Positions 37,203 to 48,913 of a stretch of DNA of 59,450 nucleotides are shown piece by piece. Source of the stretch: Gammaproteobacteria bacterium (GTDB lineage Bacteria; Pseudomonadota; Gammaproteobacteria; Steroidobacterales; Woeseiaceae); assembly GCA_030425905.1 (NCBI GenBank), contig JAUHZT010000004.1, positions 1 through 59,450 of the forward strand. Reading direction: 5' to 3'. The notes below the pieces were generated by a model that worked only from the letters and a program-made list of their open reading frames with translations, was not told where the DNA came from and ran no database searches. Positions within the stretch are counted from its first letter, which is position 1. Each line of letters starts with the position of its first letter. Made by a program: the position numbers and the translations under genes.

Positions 37203-38021
37203 TTAACGATCATCCCTTAAAGCAAGCATTTCCTGCTGTGTCGAATCCGGTTCACTGACCGGCGACTTCTCATCATTTTTCCAACCCACCGTAAAGCCAT
37301 TGCTGTAGCGCATATCGACATGTTCGATTTCGCCAGCACGTCCGGTTATCAGGTCAGCAACGATGCCGATAAAAAGATTGGTACGTTCATCTACATTGCG
37401 CCGTCCAAGGCGCACCTCGACTCCGTTCGTCAACGTCATGTCCCAGGCGCCACGGTCATCGAGGCGCACACTGCGCACGTCCAGGCCAATGGGAATCAAT
37501 TGTTCGCGGACACTGAGATAGCGCTTCGCGACATCAGCCGAGCGGTTTTTCGGACCGCTTAGTCGCGGCAGCTCAGCCGGGATATGCCGCGCCGACTCGA
37601 CGAACAACTCGCCACGAACATTCAGCAAGCCACTGTCACCCCAGATGGCCGCCGGCACCTGCTCACTCACCGTAATCGCAATACGATTCGGCCAGCGACG
37701 GGCCACCGCCGCTTCATCTATCCACGGAAGTGCGCGCACCAGGTTGCGGATATGCCCAAGGTCAGCGCCCAGAAACCCTGCTTCCAGTTCCCCGCTAATC
37801 GCTTCTTCAATTTGCAGTGCTGAAACGCGCTGGAACGGTCCGCTGAGTTCCAGCGCACCAATTTCGCGGTCCAGCAAACGGGCACTTAACTCGTAGGTGC
37901 CGGCAATCAGCAGCAGCGCGAGTACCGGCGTAAACAATGGCCGCAACCTGATCGTTGGCATTTTGAATTTTCGAACCTTCGGCTGCTTGCGCCGACGTGC
38001 CTGTTTACGCGCCATTCGCAA
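37203..38021 (-). CDS. ftsQ: Cell division protein FtsQ
   Basis: A 272-residue bitopic membrane protein that links early and late division proteins and binds FtsB-FtsL. The N-terminus is very basic (MARKQARRRKQPKVRKFK), followed by one membrane helix at about 30-48, a POTRA domain (about 52-125) and a beta domain. The frame starts 17 bases inside the end of ddl, so the two genes overlap. MARKQ at the second Met would shorten the overlap by 6 bases. Confidence 0.95.
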   Translation of the reverse strand: MRMARKQARRRKQPKVRKFKMPTIRLRPLFTPVLALLLIAGTYELSARLLDREIGALELSGPFQRVSALQIEEAISGELEAGFLGADLGHIRNLVRALPWIDEAAVARRWPNRIAITVSEQVPAAIWGDSGLLNVRGELFVESARHIPAELPRLSGPKNRSADVAKRYLSVREQLIPIGLDVRSVRLDDRGAWDMTLTNGVEVRLGRRNVDERTNLFIGIVADLITGRAGEIEHVDMRYSNGFTVGWKNDEKSPVSEPDSTQQEMLALRDDR

Positions 38022-39012
38022 CCTCCCTGTTGTCGAGTTCTGAGACTTTCTCAGCGCTCGCGAAACTGGTTTCCAGAATGCGCCAGCACAACTCCGCGAA
38101 ATCGATACCCGCCTTTTTTGCCGCCATCGGTACGAGGCTGTGGCTGGTCATGCCAGGCACGGTATTTACTTCAAGGATCTGCGGTATGCCGTCGCTGCCG
38201 GTCATAAAGTCCACGCGCCCCCAGCCGGTGCAGCCAAGGCAATTAAACGCAGCGACGGCCAGCTCGGCATACCGCGCCTCGTCCTCATCGTCGCGAGACC
38301 CGGGGCAGTGATAAAGCGTGCGCTCCGATTCATACTTTGCGCGGTAGTCGTAGAAGACCCGCGGTGTCTCGATGCGAATAGTCGGCAGCGCTTCGCCCTG
38401 CAGGACACCCACCGTCATTTCATCGCCTACAATGCAACGCTCCGCAAGAAGAACCTCACCAAACTCAAATCCGACCTGCAACGCGTCTTCCAGGTCACCA
38501 AGCTCGAATACCTTGCTCATGCCAACACTGGAACCCTGACCAACCGGTTTGATAATGAGTGGCAGGCCAAGCGCTTCGACTGCGAGCCGCGCTTCACCGA
38601 GACTGCGCACTTCGCGAAATTCTGGTGTCGGCAAGCCGGCCGCAAGGAAAAGGTGTTTGCTGCGGACCTTATCCATCGCGATCGACGACGCCATAACGCC
38701 ACTACCTGTGTATGGCAGGTCCAGCCATTCCAGCGCACCTTGAAGCGCGCCGTCTTCGCCACCAGGACCGTGCAGTGCCACCCATACGCGATCGAAACCC
38801 GCGCTCAGGAATTCGCGCATCGAGCGTTCCGCCGGATCCCAGGGCTGGGCGTCCACACCTCTTGATGTAAGCGCTTTGAGCACGGCGTTGCCTGTGTCGA
38901 GCGACACAGCGCGTTCACTTGAATTACCGCCAAGCATCACAGCGACACGACCGAAATCGGTCGCATTACGGACAGCGCGGCGCAGTGCAGATTGCGGTGC
39001 TGCAGCGATCAT
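38005..39012 (-). CDS. ddl: D-alanine--D-alanine ligase
   Basis: A 335-residue ATP-grasp ligase that makes the D-Ala-D-Ala end of the peptidoglycan stem. The N-terminal VMLGGNSSERAVSL loop and the ATP-grasp segments PLIIKPVGQGSSVGMSK and QILEVNTVPGMTSHS are typical of DdlB. It is about 25 residues longer than E. coli DdlB, from an N-terminal extension; GRVAVMLGG is where the conserved part begins. ATG overlaps the murB stop as ATGA. Confidence 0.97.
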   Translation of the reverse strand: MIAAAPQSALRRAVRNATDFGRVAVMLGGNSSERAVSLDTGNAVLKALTSRGVDAQPWDPAERSMREFLSAGFDRVWVALHGPGGEDGALQGALEWLDLPYTGSGVMASSIAMDKVRSKHLFLAAGLPTPEFREVRSLGEARLAVEALGLPLIIKPVGQGSSVGMSKVFELGDLEDALQVGFEFGEVLLAERCIVGDEMTVGVLQGEALPTIRIETPRVFYDYRAKYESERTLYHCPGSRDDEDEARYAELAVAAFNCLGCTGWGRVDFMTGSDGIPQILEVNTVPGMTSHSLVPMAAKKAGIDFAELCWRILETSFASAEKVSELDNREVANGA

Positions 39013-39905
39013 GCGCTCGCCTCCCCAACGATCCTGACTTCATGCAACAGGCGAACGCCGTGCTTGTCGAATACTGTTTGCTGGATATGGTTGATCAACG
39101 CTTCCACATCGCCAGCGGTAGCATCACCGCGGTTGATGATGAAGTTGGCGTGCTTGTCGGATACTTCGGCACCGCCAATCGTGAAGCCTTTAAGTCCGGA
39201 TGCCTCAATCAGGCGTGCCGCATGGTCGCCCTCGGGGTTACGGAATACCGAACCACAACTCGGCAAGCCCAGTGGCTGAGTGCGCTTGCGGCGGTCAAGC
39301 ATGGCGTTCAGTGTTTCACTACTTGCGCTCACACCACTCTCGAAACGCATCGTCGCTTCGAGAAACCACTCATTCGCCGGGCCGGTCACATGCCGGTAGC
39401 CAACCGTGTACTCCGCCGGGGCGCGTTCGTGAATCTCGCCGCTGCGATCAATCGTACGTACCGACTCGACGCGCTCCCAGGTTTCGCTACCGTGAGCGCC
39501 TGCGTTCATTGCCAGCGCACCGCCAACGGTACCCGGAATACCTGCAAAAAACTCTGACGGACCAAGACCCCAGCGGATGCACTGTCGCGCAAGTTGCGTG
39601 CAAGGCAGACCTGCACCGGCGCGTACAACATAGTGATCGACACGCTCCAGCTCACGCAGGATTTTCGTTGCCGCGATAACGACGCCCGGCAGTCCGCCAT
39701 CGCGAACCAGCAGGTTACTGCCAACACCAAACCAGAAAACCGGCACATCCTCATCGAGCTCGTGCAGGAAAGTTTGCAAGTCCTCGATGCTAGCGGGGAC
39801 AAAATACCAGCGCGCGGGGCCACCCACGCGTAACGATGCGTGCCGGCTCATCGGTTCGTTGCTGCGAAGGTCGCCCTGCACGTGCATTGAATCTGGAGCC
39901 GCCAC
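39009..39905 (-). CDS. murB: UDP-N-acetylenolpyruvoylglucosamine reductase MurB
   Basis: A 298-residue FAD enzyme for the second committed step of peptidoglycan synthesis. The FAD-binding motifs GVGSNLLVRDGG near residue 60 and GIPGTVGGALAMNAG near residue 125 are clear. The short type I or II question is answered by the catalytic Ser in GLPSCGSVFRNP near 240, as in type II enzymes. The start is GTG at 39905, one base overlapping the murC stop; an ATG six codons later is an alternative. In many enterics murB is elsewhere, so its place between murC and ddl follows the ancestral cluster. Confidence 0.96.
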   Translation of the reverse strand: MAAPDSMHVQGDLRSNEPMSRHASLRVGGPARWYFVPASIEDLQTFLHELDEDVPVFWFGVGSNLLVRDGGLPGVVIAATKILRELERVDHYVVRAGAGLPCTQLARQCIRWGLGPSEFFAGIPGTVGGALAMNAGAHGSETWERVESVRTIDRSGEIHERAPAEYTVGYRHVTGPANEWFLEATMRFESGVSASSETLNAMLDRRKRTQPLGLPSCGSVFRNPEGDHAARLIEASGLKGFTIGGAEVSDKHANFIINRGDATAGDVEALINHIQQTVFDKHGVRLLHEVRIVGEASA

Positions 39906-41329
39906 TACGAATGCGCCTTCAGTGCAGGGCTCACGGCCAATCGTTCTGCGAGTCCCGCCGCATAGGAACCGATATCGCCAGCACCCATGGTGAGCAGCAA
40001 GTCGCCATCAACCAGCAGGTCACGGAGCACCGGTTCGAGTTCATCGAGCGATTCAACAAATACGGGCTCCGCCGAACCACGGGAGCGAATTGCGCGCGCA
40101 ATCGCGCGGCCGTCTGCGCCTGCGATCGGTGCTTCGCCGGCCGCGTAGACATCGAGCACGATCAATACATCCGCTTCCGACAGCACGCTCGCGAAATCAT
40201 CCAGCAAATCGCGAGTTCGTGTATAGCGATGCGGCTGGAAGACCAGCACCACACGTTTCTCGGGCCAGCCACTGCGCGCGGCGGCCAGTGTCGCAGCAAC
40301 CTCCGTCGGATGGTGGCCGTAGTCGTCGATCAACAGAACCTTGCCAGCGTCGGTTGTGACTTCACCGTGGCTCTGGAAGCGGCGATCAATACCCTCGAAC
40401 TGATCTAGGGCAGCCACGATGGCATCATCGTTGATCTGTAGTTCGTCCGCAACGGCGATTGCTGCGAGGGCATTCCTGACATTGTGCAAACCGGGCAGGC
40501 GCAGCGTGATATCGAGCGGCGGGCGGTCGTCTGCACGCTGCACGCGGAACAATGTTCTGCCGCCGTCGAAGCGGATATTTTCGGCGCGCACATCCGCCTG
40601 ATCATTCGTGCCATAAGTCAGCACAGTCCGTCCTATGTCGCCGATAACATCCCGGACCCCAGCGTCATCGGTACAAACGACCGCCAGCCCGTAGAATGGC
40701 AGGTTGTGCAGGAACTCGATAAAGCCGGCACGCAGACGATTGATATCGCCCTGGTAGGTCGACATATGATCCGCGTCAATATTGGTTACCACCGCTAACA
40801 TCGGTTTCAGGTGGACGAACGATGCATCGGACTCGTCGGCTTCGGCCACAAGGTATTCGCCCTGCCCGAGCCTTGCGTTCGCATCGGCACTCTTAAGTCG
40901 CCCACCGATCACAAAGGTGGGATCGAGTCCGCCTTCAGCCAATACGCTGGCGACCAGACTGGTTGTCGTGGTCTTGCCGTGGGTTCCGGCGACTGCAATC
41001 GAGTAACGAAACCGCATGAGCTCGGCGAGCATTTCGGCACGCTGTACAACCGGCATCAGTTGCTCGCGGGCAGCGGCCACTTCGGGGTTGGTTTCATCGA
41101 CCGCGCTGGACACCACAACGGCATCGGCGTTGTGCAGGTTGCCGGCAGCGTGGCCGATGAAGACGGTGGCACCCAGATTCTCCAGGCGTCTTGTCTGATT
41201 GTTTGCACGCAAGTCGGAGCCCTGCACTGCGTAGCCAAGACTGAGCATTACCTCGGCAATGCCGGACATACCCGAGCCGCCGATGCCGACAAAGTGCACG
41301 CAATGTATTCTGCGCATCTTGCTGATCAT
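39905..41329 (-). CDS. murC: UDP-N-acetylmuramate--L-alanine ligase MurC
   Basis: A 474-residue Mur ligase that adds the first amino acid, L-Ala, to UDP-MurNAc. The Rossmann domain starts [16 protein letters not shown]. The ATP loop [13 protein letters not shown] is near residue 112, and the C-terminal domain has [10 protein letters not shown] near residue 340. The ATG at 41329 is chosen because it overlaps the murG stop as ATGA; the open frame extends nine codons further into murG, and an internal MRRIHC start is also possible. Confidence 0.97.
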   Translation of the reverse strand: MISKMRRIHCVHFVGIGGSGMSGIAEVMLSLGYAVQGSDLRANNQTRRLENLGATVFIGHAAGNLHNADAVVVSSAVDETNPEVAAAREQLMPVVQRAEMLAELMRFRYSIAVAGTHGKTTTTSLVASVLAEGGLDPTFVIGGRLKSADANARLGQGEYLVAEADESDASFVHLKPMLAVVTNIDADHMSTYQGDINRLRAGFIEFLHNLPFYGLAVVCTDDAGVRDVIGDIGRTVLTYGTNDQADVRAENIRFDGGRTLFRVQRADDRPPLDITLRLPGLHNVRNALAAIAVADELQINDDAIVAALDQFEGIDRRFQSHGEVTTDAGKVLLIDDYGHHPTEVAATLAAARSGWPEKRVVLVFQPHRYTRTRDLLDDFASVLSEADVLIVLDVYAAGEAPIAGADGRAIARAIRSRGSAEPVFVESLDELEPVLRDLLVDGDLLLTMGAGDIGSYAAGLAERLAVSPALKAHS

Positions 41330-42414
41330 GCGGCTACCCCCGCCTGCTGCAGGCAAATGTCGGTGATGCGACTCAAAGCGTCAGGCGTTGCAAGCGCACG
41401 CGCTTTCTCTGCGCGCGCCTGTAACTCAGCGCGATCGCGCAACCAGTGTTTGAGATGCTCAGCCAGCGATTCTTCTGTCAGCCCGGACTCTTCAACTATC
41501 AACGCGGCACCTGCGTCGGCCATCGGCCTGGCATTCGCCGTCTGGTGGTCATCGACCGCCGCCGGATACGGCACAAGCAATGCCGGCAAACCAACCGCGC
41601 ACAGTTCGGCAACCGTGAGGGCACCTGAACGGCACACGACCAGGTCTGCCCAGGCATAGGCTTCGGCCATGTCATCGATGAACGGCAGTAGTTGCACGTC
41701 GATACCGCTGTCGGCATATGCTGCACGCGCTTGTGCGAATGTGCGCTCGCCACACTGGTGACGCACGGTAACCGCCATGGATTCCGGCAGCCGTCGAACA
41801 GCGGCCGGCACCGTTTTGTTGAGCGACAGTGCGCCCTGGCTGCCGCCCAGAACCAGCAGGCGTAACGGCCCTGTGCGACCCGTATAGCGCTGCGCCGGTG
41901 GCGCCACTGCGGCAATGTCTTCGCGCACCGGGTTGCCCACCGTTGTCACTTTAGACGTCTCGTTAAAACTGCCCGGGAAGGCTTGCAGCACAACCCGGGC
42001 AAGACGCGCCAGAAGTCGGTTTGTGAGGCCAGCGGCCGCATTTTGTTCGTGAATGATCAGTGGGCACCGCATCAGCCAGGCCGCCAGGCCGCCGGGGCCA
42101 CTCGCGAAGCCACCCATGCCCAGCACGGCAGCCGGTCGCCGGCGCCGGATTATCGCCAGCGACTCAAGAACGGCGCGGCCGATCTGTAACGGCGCCTTGA
42201 GCCTTGCCGCCCAACCTTTGCGACGCAGGCCGGAGACGCTGACCCATTCAATGCTGATGCCTGCTGCAGGCACCAGCCGTGCCTCGATGCCCTGCCGGGT
42301 GCCGAGCCAGACGATGTCCTGAGCACGGTCGCGCAATGCCGCCGCGATCGCCAGCGCCGGAAATACGTGTCCGCCTGTGCCGCCAGCCATGATGAGTATC
42401 GGTCGCTGAGTCAT
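41326..42414 (-). CDS. murG: Lipid II synthase MurG (GlcNAc transferase)
   Basis: A 362-residue GT28 enzyme on the inner face of the membrane that adds GlcNAc to lipid I. The glycine-rich loop [14 protein letters not shown] near residue 10 and the donor-site motif [13 protein letters not shown] near residue 190 are typical. ATG overlaps the ftsW stop by 4 nt. Confidence 0.97.
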   Translation of the reverse strand: MTQRPILIMAGGTGGHVFPALAIAAALRDRAQDIVWLGTRQGIEARLVPAAGISIEWVSVSGLRRKGWAARLKAPLQIGRAVLESLAIIRRRRPAAVLGMGGFASGPGGLAAWLMRCPLIIHEQNAAAGLTNRLLARLARVVLQAFPGSFNETSKVTTVGNPVREDIAAVAPPAQRYTGRTGPLRLLVLGGSQGALSLNKTVPAAVRRLPESMAVTVRHQCGERTFAQARAAYADSGIDVQLLPFIDDMAEAYAWADLVVCRSGALTVAELCAVGLPALLVPYPAAVDDHQTANARPMADAGAALIVEESGLTEESLAEHLKHWLRDRAELQARAEKARALATPDALSRITDICLQQAGVAA

Positions 42415-43631
42415 GCGCGGGACACCTTGCGACGGCCGGTTTTCTTCGCCGTCTTCTTCGCCGCTTTGCGATTGACCGGTTTTGCATCGACCACGAGCTC
42501 ATGATGAACCCGGAACAACAACGAAATCGCGATCATCGTCATGATCAGGCTGCTGCGACCATAGCTGATGAGAGGCAGCGTGAGGCCTTTCGTTGGCAGC
42601 AAACCCATGTTTACACCAAGATTGATAAAGGTTTGCAGCCCAAGCCAGGTTCCGATTCCAATCGCGATATAAGACTCAAAAAAGCGTTCGGCGTTGTAGG
42701 CACGAATCGCAAGCTTGAAAATACGCCAGAGAAACGCGAGGAATATGGCAACCAGTGCGAGCGAACCGACAAGGCCAAACTCTTCCGCGAATACTGCAAA
42801 TACAAAATCCGTATGCGCTTCGGGCAGATAAAACAGTTTCTGCACGCTGTTACCCAGCCCGACACCCAGCCATTCACCTCGACCGATCGCGATCAGTGAC
42901 TGCGTGAGCTGAAAACCGGATGCGAACGGGTCGGCCCACGGATCGAGAAAGCCGGTCAGCCGCTTGAGGCGATACGGGGACGCGACCGCGAGAATTGCCA
43001 TACCAACCACGGCGACCGCAAAAAACAGCAGGAAGTCGCGAATTCTTGCTCCGGCCACAAACAACATGGTCAGTGTCGTCGCCAGCAGCACTACCGCCGC
43101 GCCGAAATCCGGTTCCGCCAGCAAGGCAATACACGCCAGCATCAGCACCAGCATTGGCCTTAAGAACCCGACAAATTGTTCACGCAGCGACTTGTTACGT
43201 CGCACGAGGTAGCCCGCAAGATAGATGATGAAGCACAATCGCGCAGGCTCTGATACCTGCAGGTTCATAATGCCGAACCGTATCCAGCGCCGGCTGCCAT
43301 TTACTTCGTAACCGACACCGGGCAACAGCACGAGCAGCAGGAGCGCCAGCCCGGCCAGCAGCATCAGCGGCCCAAGCGTCTGCCAGACCGACATCGGCAC
43401 AAGCAGGCAACAGAAACCGGCAATTGCACCGATTGTCGCGGCCACGAGCTGCCGCTCCAGGTAGTAGAACGGATCGCCCGTCGTATTGTCGGACACGGAA
43501 ATTGACGCAGAGGCGAGTATGACGAAACCGCCGAACAGCAATGTCAGCACGATCGTCAACAAGACCGGGTCGAACTGCAACGACGTTTTGAGCCGTGCCG
43601 GAAACGGGAAGGTTGCGCTCGCAATGCTCAT
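42411..43631 (-). CDS. ftsW: Septal peptidoglycan polymerase FtsW
   Basis: A 406-residue SEDS-family protein with about ten membrane helices. It polymerises lipid II at the septum with FtsI as partner. The conserved stretch with the catalytic Asp lies in the region around DPWADPFASGFQLTQSL near residue 250, and the C-terminal GLTLPLISYGRSS motif is present. The basic tail [15 protein letters not shown] is cytoplasmic. It lies between murD and murG with 4-nt overlaps on both sides. Confidence 0.97.
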   Translation of the reverse strand: MSIASATFPFPARLKTSLQFDPVLLTIVLTLLFGGFVILASASISVSDNTTGDPFYYLERQLVAATIGAIAGFCCLLVPMSVWQTLGPLMLLAGLALLLLVLLPGVGYEVNGSRRWIRFGIMNLQVSEPARLCFIIYLAGYLVRRNKSLREQFVGFLRPMLVLMLACIALLAEPDFGAAVVLLATTLTMLFVAGARIRDFLLFFAVAVVGMAILAVASPYRLKRLTGFLDPWADPFASGFQLTQSLIAIGRGEWLGVGLGNSVQKLFYLPEAHTDFVFAVFAEEFGLVGSLALVAIFLAFLWRIFKLAIRAYNAERFFESYIAIGIGTWLGLQTFINLGVNMGLLPTKGLTLPLISYGRSSLIMTMIAISLLFRVHHELVVDAKPVNRKAAKKTAKKTGRRKVSRA

Positions 43632-44965
43632 TGCTTGAGGCCCCCTACTGCATTTGCAAATGCATCACCGCGCGCACCGTAGTTGTCGAACTGGTCAAGA
43701 CTCGCACAAGCCGGTGCGAGCAACACAGTGTCATCGGCCTCTGCAAATGCAGCCGCCTGCTCTACCGCATCCTGCATGTCACGCGCAAAATAGACCGGCA
43801 TGATGGTATCCACGCCATCCGCAATCTCCTGTGCATCAGCTCCTATTAGGACCAGCGCGCGCAACTTGTTCTCCAGTGGCGCCGCAAGCTCCGAAAAATC
43901 GGCCCCTTTGCCGAGACCTCCGGCAATCAAAACCAGCATGCCGTCGACTGATTCAATCGATGCGATTGCCGCCGCAACATTCGTTGCTTTGGAGTCATTC
44001 ACATACGACACAGAGCCAATACGCCGGACAAACTGCATGCGATGAGGCAAGCCGGGAAACTCGGTCAGAACCTGCAACATCGGGCTCATCTCCAGACCGG
44101 CCAGTTCTCCTGCGGCCAACGCAGCCAGCGCATTTGCCTGGTTATGGGTACCAAACAAGGCGAGCTCACGCGCAGCGAGCAACAGCGTTTCGCCCCGCGC
44201 CAGGAACTTTTCGCCATCGACCACGCGAATGCCGTACTGGCCTTCTTCCGGCTCGTCGAGTCCGAAGGTAGTGACACGTTCCAGCTTGCTCACAACTTCT
44301 ATAGCGCGCGGATCAGCGCGATTGATTACCGCGGCCTTCGCCTCGCGGAAGATCCGGTACTTTGTTGCCCGGTATTCTTCTTCGTCTTTGTGCCAGTCCA
44401 GGTGGTCGCGGGAAATATTCAGCAACACCGCGACTTCGGCCGGCAGGTTCGCTGTGCGCTGTAGTTGAAAACTGCTTAGTTCCAGCACATAGACATCCGG
44501 GACATCGCCAACCAGCAGGTCCAGCGCAGGCTCACCCAAATTACCGCCGGCACGAACTTCCAGGCCTGCTGCGGCGCACATGTGGTAAAGCAATGTCGTT
44601 ACGGTGCTCTTGCCATTCGAACCTGTCACCGCAACGAAAGGCGCTCGCGCGTCGCGTGCAAACAATTCGATATCGCTGATCACTTCAAGCTTCGCTTTGC
44701 GTGCGTTGACGAGGATCGGATGCGACTCAGCAACGCCCGGCGATGCAATGATGCGCGAGATCTTGCTGGGTAGCTCGGCATCGCCCAGCAGTACGCTGGC
44801 ATCCGGAAACAGCTCCCGCAGCTCGTCGATACCTGGCGGCACTTCGCGCGTATCGAAAAATGTGGCATCAATGTCATTGCGCTGCAAATAGCGCGCAATC
44901 GACAAACCGGTTGCCCCAAGCCCGACCACGAAGTCGCGTGCTGCTGTGTCTCTCGTCGCGTTCAT
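43628..44965 (-). CDS. murD: UDP-N-acetylmuramoylalanine--D-glutamate ligase MurD
   Basis: A 445-residue Mur ligase that adds D-Glu. The N-terminal domain begins [16 protein letters not shown]. The ATP loop [16 protein letters not shown] is near residue 113, and the DDSKATN-equivalent YVNDSKATN near residue 318. Both ends overlap their neighbours by 4 nt. Confidence 0.97.
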   Translation of the reverse strand: MNATRDTAARDFVVGLGATGLSIARYLQRNDIDATFFDTREVPPGIDELRELFPDASVLLGDAELPSKISRIIASPGVAESHPILVNARKAKLEVISDIELFARDARAPFVAVTGSNGKSTVTTLLYHMCAAAGLEVRAGGNLGEPALDLLVGDVPDVYVLELSSFQLQRTANLPAEVAVLLNISRDHLDWHKDEEEYRATKYRIFREAKAAVINRADPRAIEVVSKLERVTTFGLDEPEEGQYGIRVVDGEKFLARGETLLLAARELALFGTHNQANALAALAAGELAGLEMSPMLQVLTEFPGLPHRMQFVRRIGSVSYVNDSKATNVAAAIASIESVDGMLVLIAGGLGKGADFSELAAPLENKLRALVLIGADAQEIADGVDTIMPVYFARDMQDAVEQAAAFAEADDTVLLAPACASLDQFDNYGARGDAFANAVGGLKQ

Positions 44966-46044
44966 CGGATTTTCAAACTCGCGAGACCAACCAACACGAG
45001 GATCACGGTGATGATCCAGAAACGAACGATCACTTTAGGTTCCGCCCAACCTTTGAGCTCGAAATGGTGGTGAATTGGCGCCATGCGAAAAACGCGCTTG
45101 CCGGTCAGCTTGAAGGAAGCAACCTGAATCATCACCGACAACGTTTCCATTACGAAAACACCGCCCATGATGGCCAACACCAGTTCCTGGCGCACGACAA
45201 CAGCCACGACGCCCAATGCAGCGCCGAGCGCCAGGGCGCCGATGTCACCCATGAACACCTGTGCGGGGTAGGTGTTGAACCACAGGAAGCCAAGCCCGGC
45301 GCCCGACAGGGCGGCGCAGAACACAAGGATTTCGCCTGTTCCGGCAACGTAGGGAATACCGAGGTACTGCGAGAAGTTGACGTTGCCGGTGACGTACGCA
45401 AAAACGCCCAGCGCGCCGCCGACCAGCACGGTCGGCATAATGGCAAGGCCATCGAGACCGTCGGTCAAGTTAACCGCGTTCGAGAAACCAACAATAAAGA
45501 AGTACGTTACGACGATCTGAAAAACGCCTAACTGGATCGTCAGATCCTTGAAATACGGTATTAGCAACGAGGTTGATATTTCGTCAGCCGCCGTAACGTA
45601 CAAAGCGATGGCAGCAGTGATTGCCGCTGCCGACTGCCAGAAGATCTTCTGTTTTGCCGAAATGCCCTTCGGGTTCTGCAAAATCAGTTTCTTGTAATCG
45701 TCTACATAGCCGATCGCACCAAACGACAGGGTTACGAACAGCACTACCCAGACGAGGTGGTTTTCAAGATCAGCCCACAGCAAGGTACTAACTGCGATTG
45801 CAGTCAGTATCAGCGCACCGCCCATCGTCGGTGTACCCGCCTTGGGCAAATGAGTGACCGGACCATCTTCGCGAATTGGCTGCCCGACCTGGTTGACGGA
45901 CAGGCGCGCAATCATCTTCGGACCAATCACGAATGACAGCACAAGCGCTGTTAGTGCGCCGAGAATGGCGCGCATCGTCAGGTAGTTAAACACGTTGAAA
46001 CCGGATTCAAACTGGGCAAGGTACTTGGTGAGGTAGAGCAACAT
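44962..46044 (-). CDS. mraY: Phospho-N-acetylmuramoyl-pentapeptide transferase MraY
   Basis: A 360-residue membrane enzyme (E. coli 360) that makes lipid I from UDP-MurNAc-pentapeptide and undecaprenyl phosphate. Ten membrane helices are expected. The catalytic aspartates are in GYVDDYKK near residue 116 and in [10 protein letters not shown] near residue 193, with the third in [11 protein letters not shown] near 267, and the [12 protein letters not shown] histidine loop is near residue 325. It starts 2 bases after the murF stop. Confidence 0.98.
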   Translation of the reverse strand: MLLYLTKYLAQFESGFNVFNYLTMRAILGALTALVLSFVIGPKMIARLSVNQVGQPIREDGPVTHLPKAGTPTMGGALILTAIAVSTLLWADLENHLVWVVLFVTLSFGAIGYVDDYKKLILQNPKGISAKQKIFWQSAAAITAAIALYVTAADEISTSLLIPYFKDLTIQLGVFQIVVTYFFIVGFSNAVNLTDGLDGLAIMPTVLVGGALGVFAYVTGNVNFSQYLGIPYVAGTGEILVFCAALSGAGLGFLWFNTYPAQVFMGDIGALALGAALGVVAVVVRQELVLAIMGGVFVMETLSVMIQVASFKLTGKRVFRMAPIHHHFELKGWAEPKVIVRFWIITVILVLVGLASLKIR

Positions 46045-46046
46045 GA

Positions 46047-47408
46047 TCAGGCGCTCTCCTGCCGGCTTTCAGGCGCACTGAGCGCAGCAACTACGCGTTC
46101 CATGTGCATGAACCGCGAGCCCTTCACAAGCAGGTTTGCGTCGGGCGTAACAATTTTCTGCAATGCGTCGATCAGCGCGTCCACAGTCGCAAACCAGTGT
46201 GCGTTTTCGCCGAATGCCTTCACCGTTTGCCGCGACAAGTCACCTGCCGCGAAGAGATGTTCTACACCGGCCTTTTTGGCGGCTGCGCCAACCTGCGCAT
46301 GCAGTTGTTCACGGTCGTCACCCAGCTCACCCATATCGCCAAGCACCAGGTAACTGCTCCCGCCAAGCGTTGCCAGGAACTCCGCCGCGGCCGCAACGCT
46401 CAGTGGGTTCGCGTTGTAACTGTCATCGAACAGCGTTGCCCCATTCATGCCTGTAACAGGGCGCAAGCGACCGCTGACCGGCCGTACCTGCTCGAGCCCC
46501 GCCTGAATATGCTCGGCCGCAATGCCAACCGCGTGCGCGATCGCCGCCGCCGCACAGGCATTGCGCACGTTGTGACGGCCGGGGAGCGACAATCGCACTT
46601 TGATTGCGCCACCCGGCAGATGCAGCGCGAACGATGAACCCTCGCGGTCAGACTGGATCTTGGAGGCATACACATCAGCGTTGTCCCGCAGACCGAAACT
46701 GAGAACGTCGATGTCGCTGGCCAGTTTGCGCCACTGTTCGAAGTAATCGTCATCGGCATTCAGCACGGCGACACCAGGCCGAACACTTCCGCACAGGATT
46801 TCACCCTTGGCTTCGGCCACTCCGGCAACAGACCCAAACCCTTCGAGGTGGGAAGCCGCGGCGTTCGTAATAGCAACCACATCGGGCTCGGCAAGCGAGC
46901 AAAGGTAAGCAATTTCGCCGGCGTGATTGGCACCCATTTCGAGGACTGCGTATTTATGCTCGGCGTCGATACGCGTCATCATCAGCGGCATGCCAATGTC
47001 GTTATTGAGATTCCCTTCTGTTGCGAGCGTTGGTGCGGCAGCCGACAGACAGGCAGCCGTCATTTCCTTAAGCGTCGTCTTGCCATTGCTGCCCGTAATA
47101 CCGATAACCACCGCCGATTGCTGGCGGCGCCAGCCCGCTGCCAGCCGGCCAAGCGCAACACGAGTATCTTCGACGAGAATCTGCGCAATTGCGGCTGTAC
47201 TGCGCTGTGCGACCAGCGCCGCCGCCGCACCGGCTGCCAGCGCGTCAACAACGTATTCACCGCCATCGAAATTCGGGCCCTGCAGCGCAACGAACAGTTC
47301 ACCGTTACGAATCGAACGCGAGTCGGTACTGACGCCGTCGAAGGTCCGGTCGGCGCCGATCAATTTTCCGTCAGCAAACTCGGCAGCAGTGGCGAGCGAT
47401 GTCTTCAT
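46047..47408 (-). CDS. murF: UDP-N-acetylmuramoyl-tripeptide--D-alanyl-D-alanine ligase MurF
   Basis: A 453-residue Mur ligase that adds D-Ala-D-Ala, the product of Ddl in the same cluster. The ATP loop [14 protein letters not shown] is near residue 105; [10 protein letters not shown] near residue 325 is diagnostic for MurF. ATG overlaps the murE stop by 4 nt. Confidence 0.97.
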   Translation of the reverse strand: MKTSLATAAEFADGKLIGADRTFDGVSTDSRSIRNGELFVALQGPNFDGGEYVVDALAAGAAAALVAQRSTAAIAQILVEDTRVALGRLAAGWRRQQSAVVIGITGSNGKTTLKEMTAACLSAAAPTLATEGNLNNDIGMPLMMTRIDAEHKYAVLEMGANHAGEIAYLCSLAEPDVVAITNAAASHLEGFGSVAGVAEAKGEILCGSVRPGVAVLNADDDYFEQWRKLASDIDVLSFGLRDNADVYASKIQSDREGSSFALHLPGGAIKVRLSLPGRHNVRNACAAAAIAHAVGIAAEHIQAGLEQVRPVSGRLRPVTGMNGATLFDDSYNANPLSVAAAAEFLATLGGSSYLVLGDMGELGDDREQLHAQVGAAAKKAGVEHLFAAGDLSRQTVKAFGENAHWFATVDALIDALQKIVTPDANLLVKGSRFMHMERVVAALSAPESRQESA

Positions 47409-48913
47409 GCTTTCACCCGCTGCGGATCTAGATTCGCGGCCGCCACTTTAAAATCGGAGAAGTCGCGTCGCTCGACACCGATTATCTGGTAATCCTCATG
47501 CCCCTTGCCGGCAATCAGCAATGCGTCGTCGGACTTCGCATTGGCAATGGCCCAGCCGATCGCCGAGGCACGGTCTTCGATAATCGTGAAATTTGCGCGT
47601 GCCGAGAATCCGCTGACGATATCCGCGACGATGGCTCCCGCATCTTCGCTGCGCGGATTGTCATTGGTAATTACGATCCTGTCGGCCAGTTCTTCGACAA
47701 CCTGCGCCATCAGCGGGCGTTTGCCAGCATCCCGGTCGCCGCCACAACCGAACACGCACCAGAGCTCGCCGTCCTGATGTTCGCGCAGCGCGGTCAGTGC
47801 CACACGCAATGCATCCGGCGTGTGTGCATAGTCGATGTAGACCTGTGGCCCCGAATCTACTGGCACCCGCTGCATGCGGCCCGGCGGTGCGCTAACCATT
47901 GCGAGCGCGTCGCATGCGCTGGTCAGGCAAACGCCTTCCGCCAGCAGCAAGCCAAGCACTGTGAGTGCATTGGCCACATTGAACCGCCCTGGTATTGGCA
48001 GAATGAATTGCGCCTCGCCCACACTGGTTGTCACAGAAACTGTCGAACCGGCGGGCGTTTGCTGCACGGAAGTAGCACAGACAAAGTTAGTGTGTCCGGC
48101 GGGCACAGCAGGCCTCATGCTGACGACCATGGCATCCGCGCCAAGCTGCGCCGCGAGCTGCCCTCCGTACTCCGAATCAATATTGATGACCCGATGCAGT
48201 GCTGGGTACTCCGTAAACAGGCGTGCCTTGGCCGCCGCATACGCCCCCATATCGCCGTGATAGTCGAGGTGATCGCGACTGAGATTGGTAAACAACACCG
48301 CTCTGAACCGCGTACCGTCGATACGGTGCTGATCCAGCGCGTGCGAAGATATTTCGATCGCAGCGTACTCAGCGTCCCTGTCGCGGAACCCCGCAAGTCG
48401 CCGATGATTGGTTACGACATCGGGCGAGGTCATATCGCTATCGCTGTATAACTCATCAACGCCGTAGCCAAGCGTCCCCGCATAAGCACAGCGGTGCTCG
48501 AGCATTGAAAGGCACTCTGCCACCAGCCATGCAACGGTTGTTTTGCCGTTCGTGCCGGTTACTCCAACTACTCTTACGGCTTCCGACGGCGCGCCAAAGA
48601 ACCGATCAGCGATCTCACCCAGCCTGCTTTCAAGATTGCGTACCGGCACCAGGGTGATGTCTGAGTCAGCCCGTTGTGGCTTGGGCAGCTCAGCATTGTA
48701 GGCAACAGCGATTGCGCCGTTTGCAATCGCCTGCTCAATAAAATCGAGTCCGTGATTTGTAAGCCCCTGCGTAGCGATAAACAGCGCGCCCTTGCTCACC
48801 GCACGGCTATCGACTGCGATGTCGAGTATCGGCAATGCTGGCGCATCGGCGATTCCCACAAGCAACTTGTCGAGCGGGAAGAATGTCGGCAATTGCGTCG
48901 CGGGCATACTCAT
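47405..48913 (-). CDS. murE: UDP-MurNAc-L-Ala-D-Glu--meso-diaminopimelate ligase MurE
   Basis: A 502-residue Mur ligase that adds the third amino acid. The DNPRSED motif near residue 412 is the signature for meso-diaminopimelate rather than lysine, as expected in a Gram-negative. The ATP loop VTGTNGKTTVAW is near residue 118, and the lysine that is carbamylated lies in a later conserved block. ATG overlaps the ftsI stop by 4 nt. Confidence 0.97.
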   Translation of the reverse strand: MSMPATQLPTFFPLDKLLVGIADAPALPILDIAVDSRAVSKGALFIATQGLTNHGLDFIEQAIANGAIAVAYNAELPKPQRADSDITLVPVRNLESRLGEIADRFFGAPSEAVRVVGVTGTNGKTTVAWLVAECLSMLEHRCAYAGTLGYGVDELYSDSDMTSPDVVTNHRRLAGFRDRDAEYAAIEISSHALDQHRIDGTRFRAVLFTNLSRDHLDYHGDMGAYAAAKARLFTEYPALHRVINIDSEYGGQLAAQLGADAMVVSMRPAVPAGHTNFVCATSVQQTPAGSTVSVTTSVGEAQFILPIPGRFNVANALTVLGLLLAEGVCLTSACDALAMVSAPPGRMQRVPVDSGPQVYIDYAHTPDALRVALTALREHQDGELWCVFGCGGDRDAGKRPLMAQVVEELADRIVITNDNPRSEDAGAIVADIVSGFSARANFTIIEDRASAIGWAIANAKSDDALLIAGKGHEDYQIIGVERRDFSDFKVAAANLDPQRVKA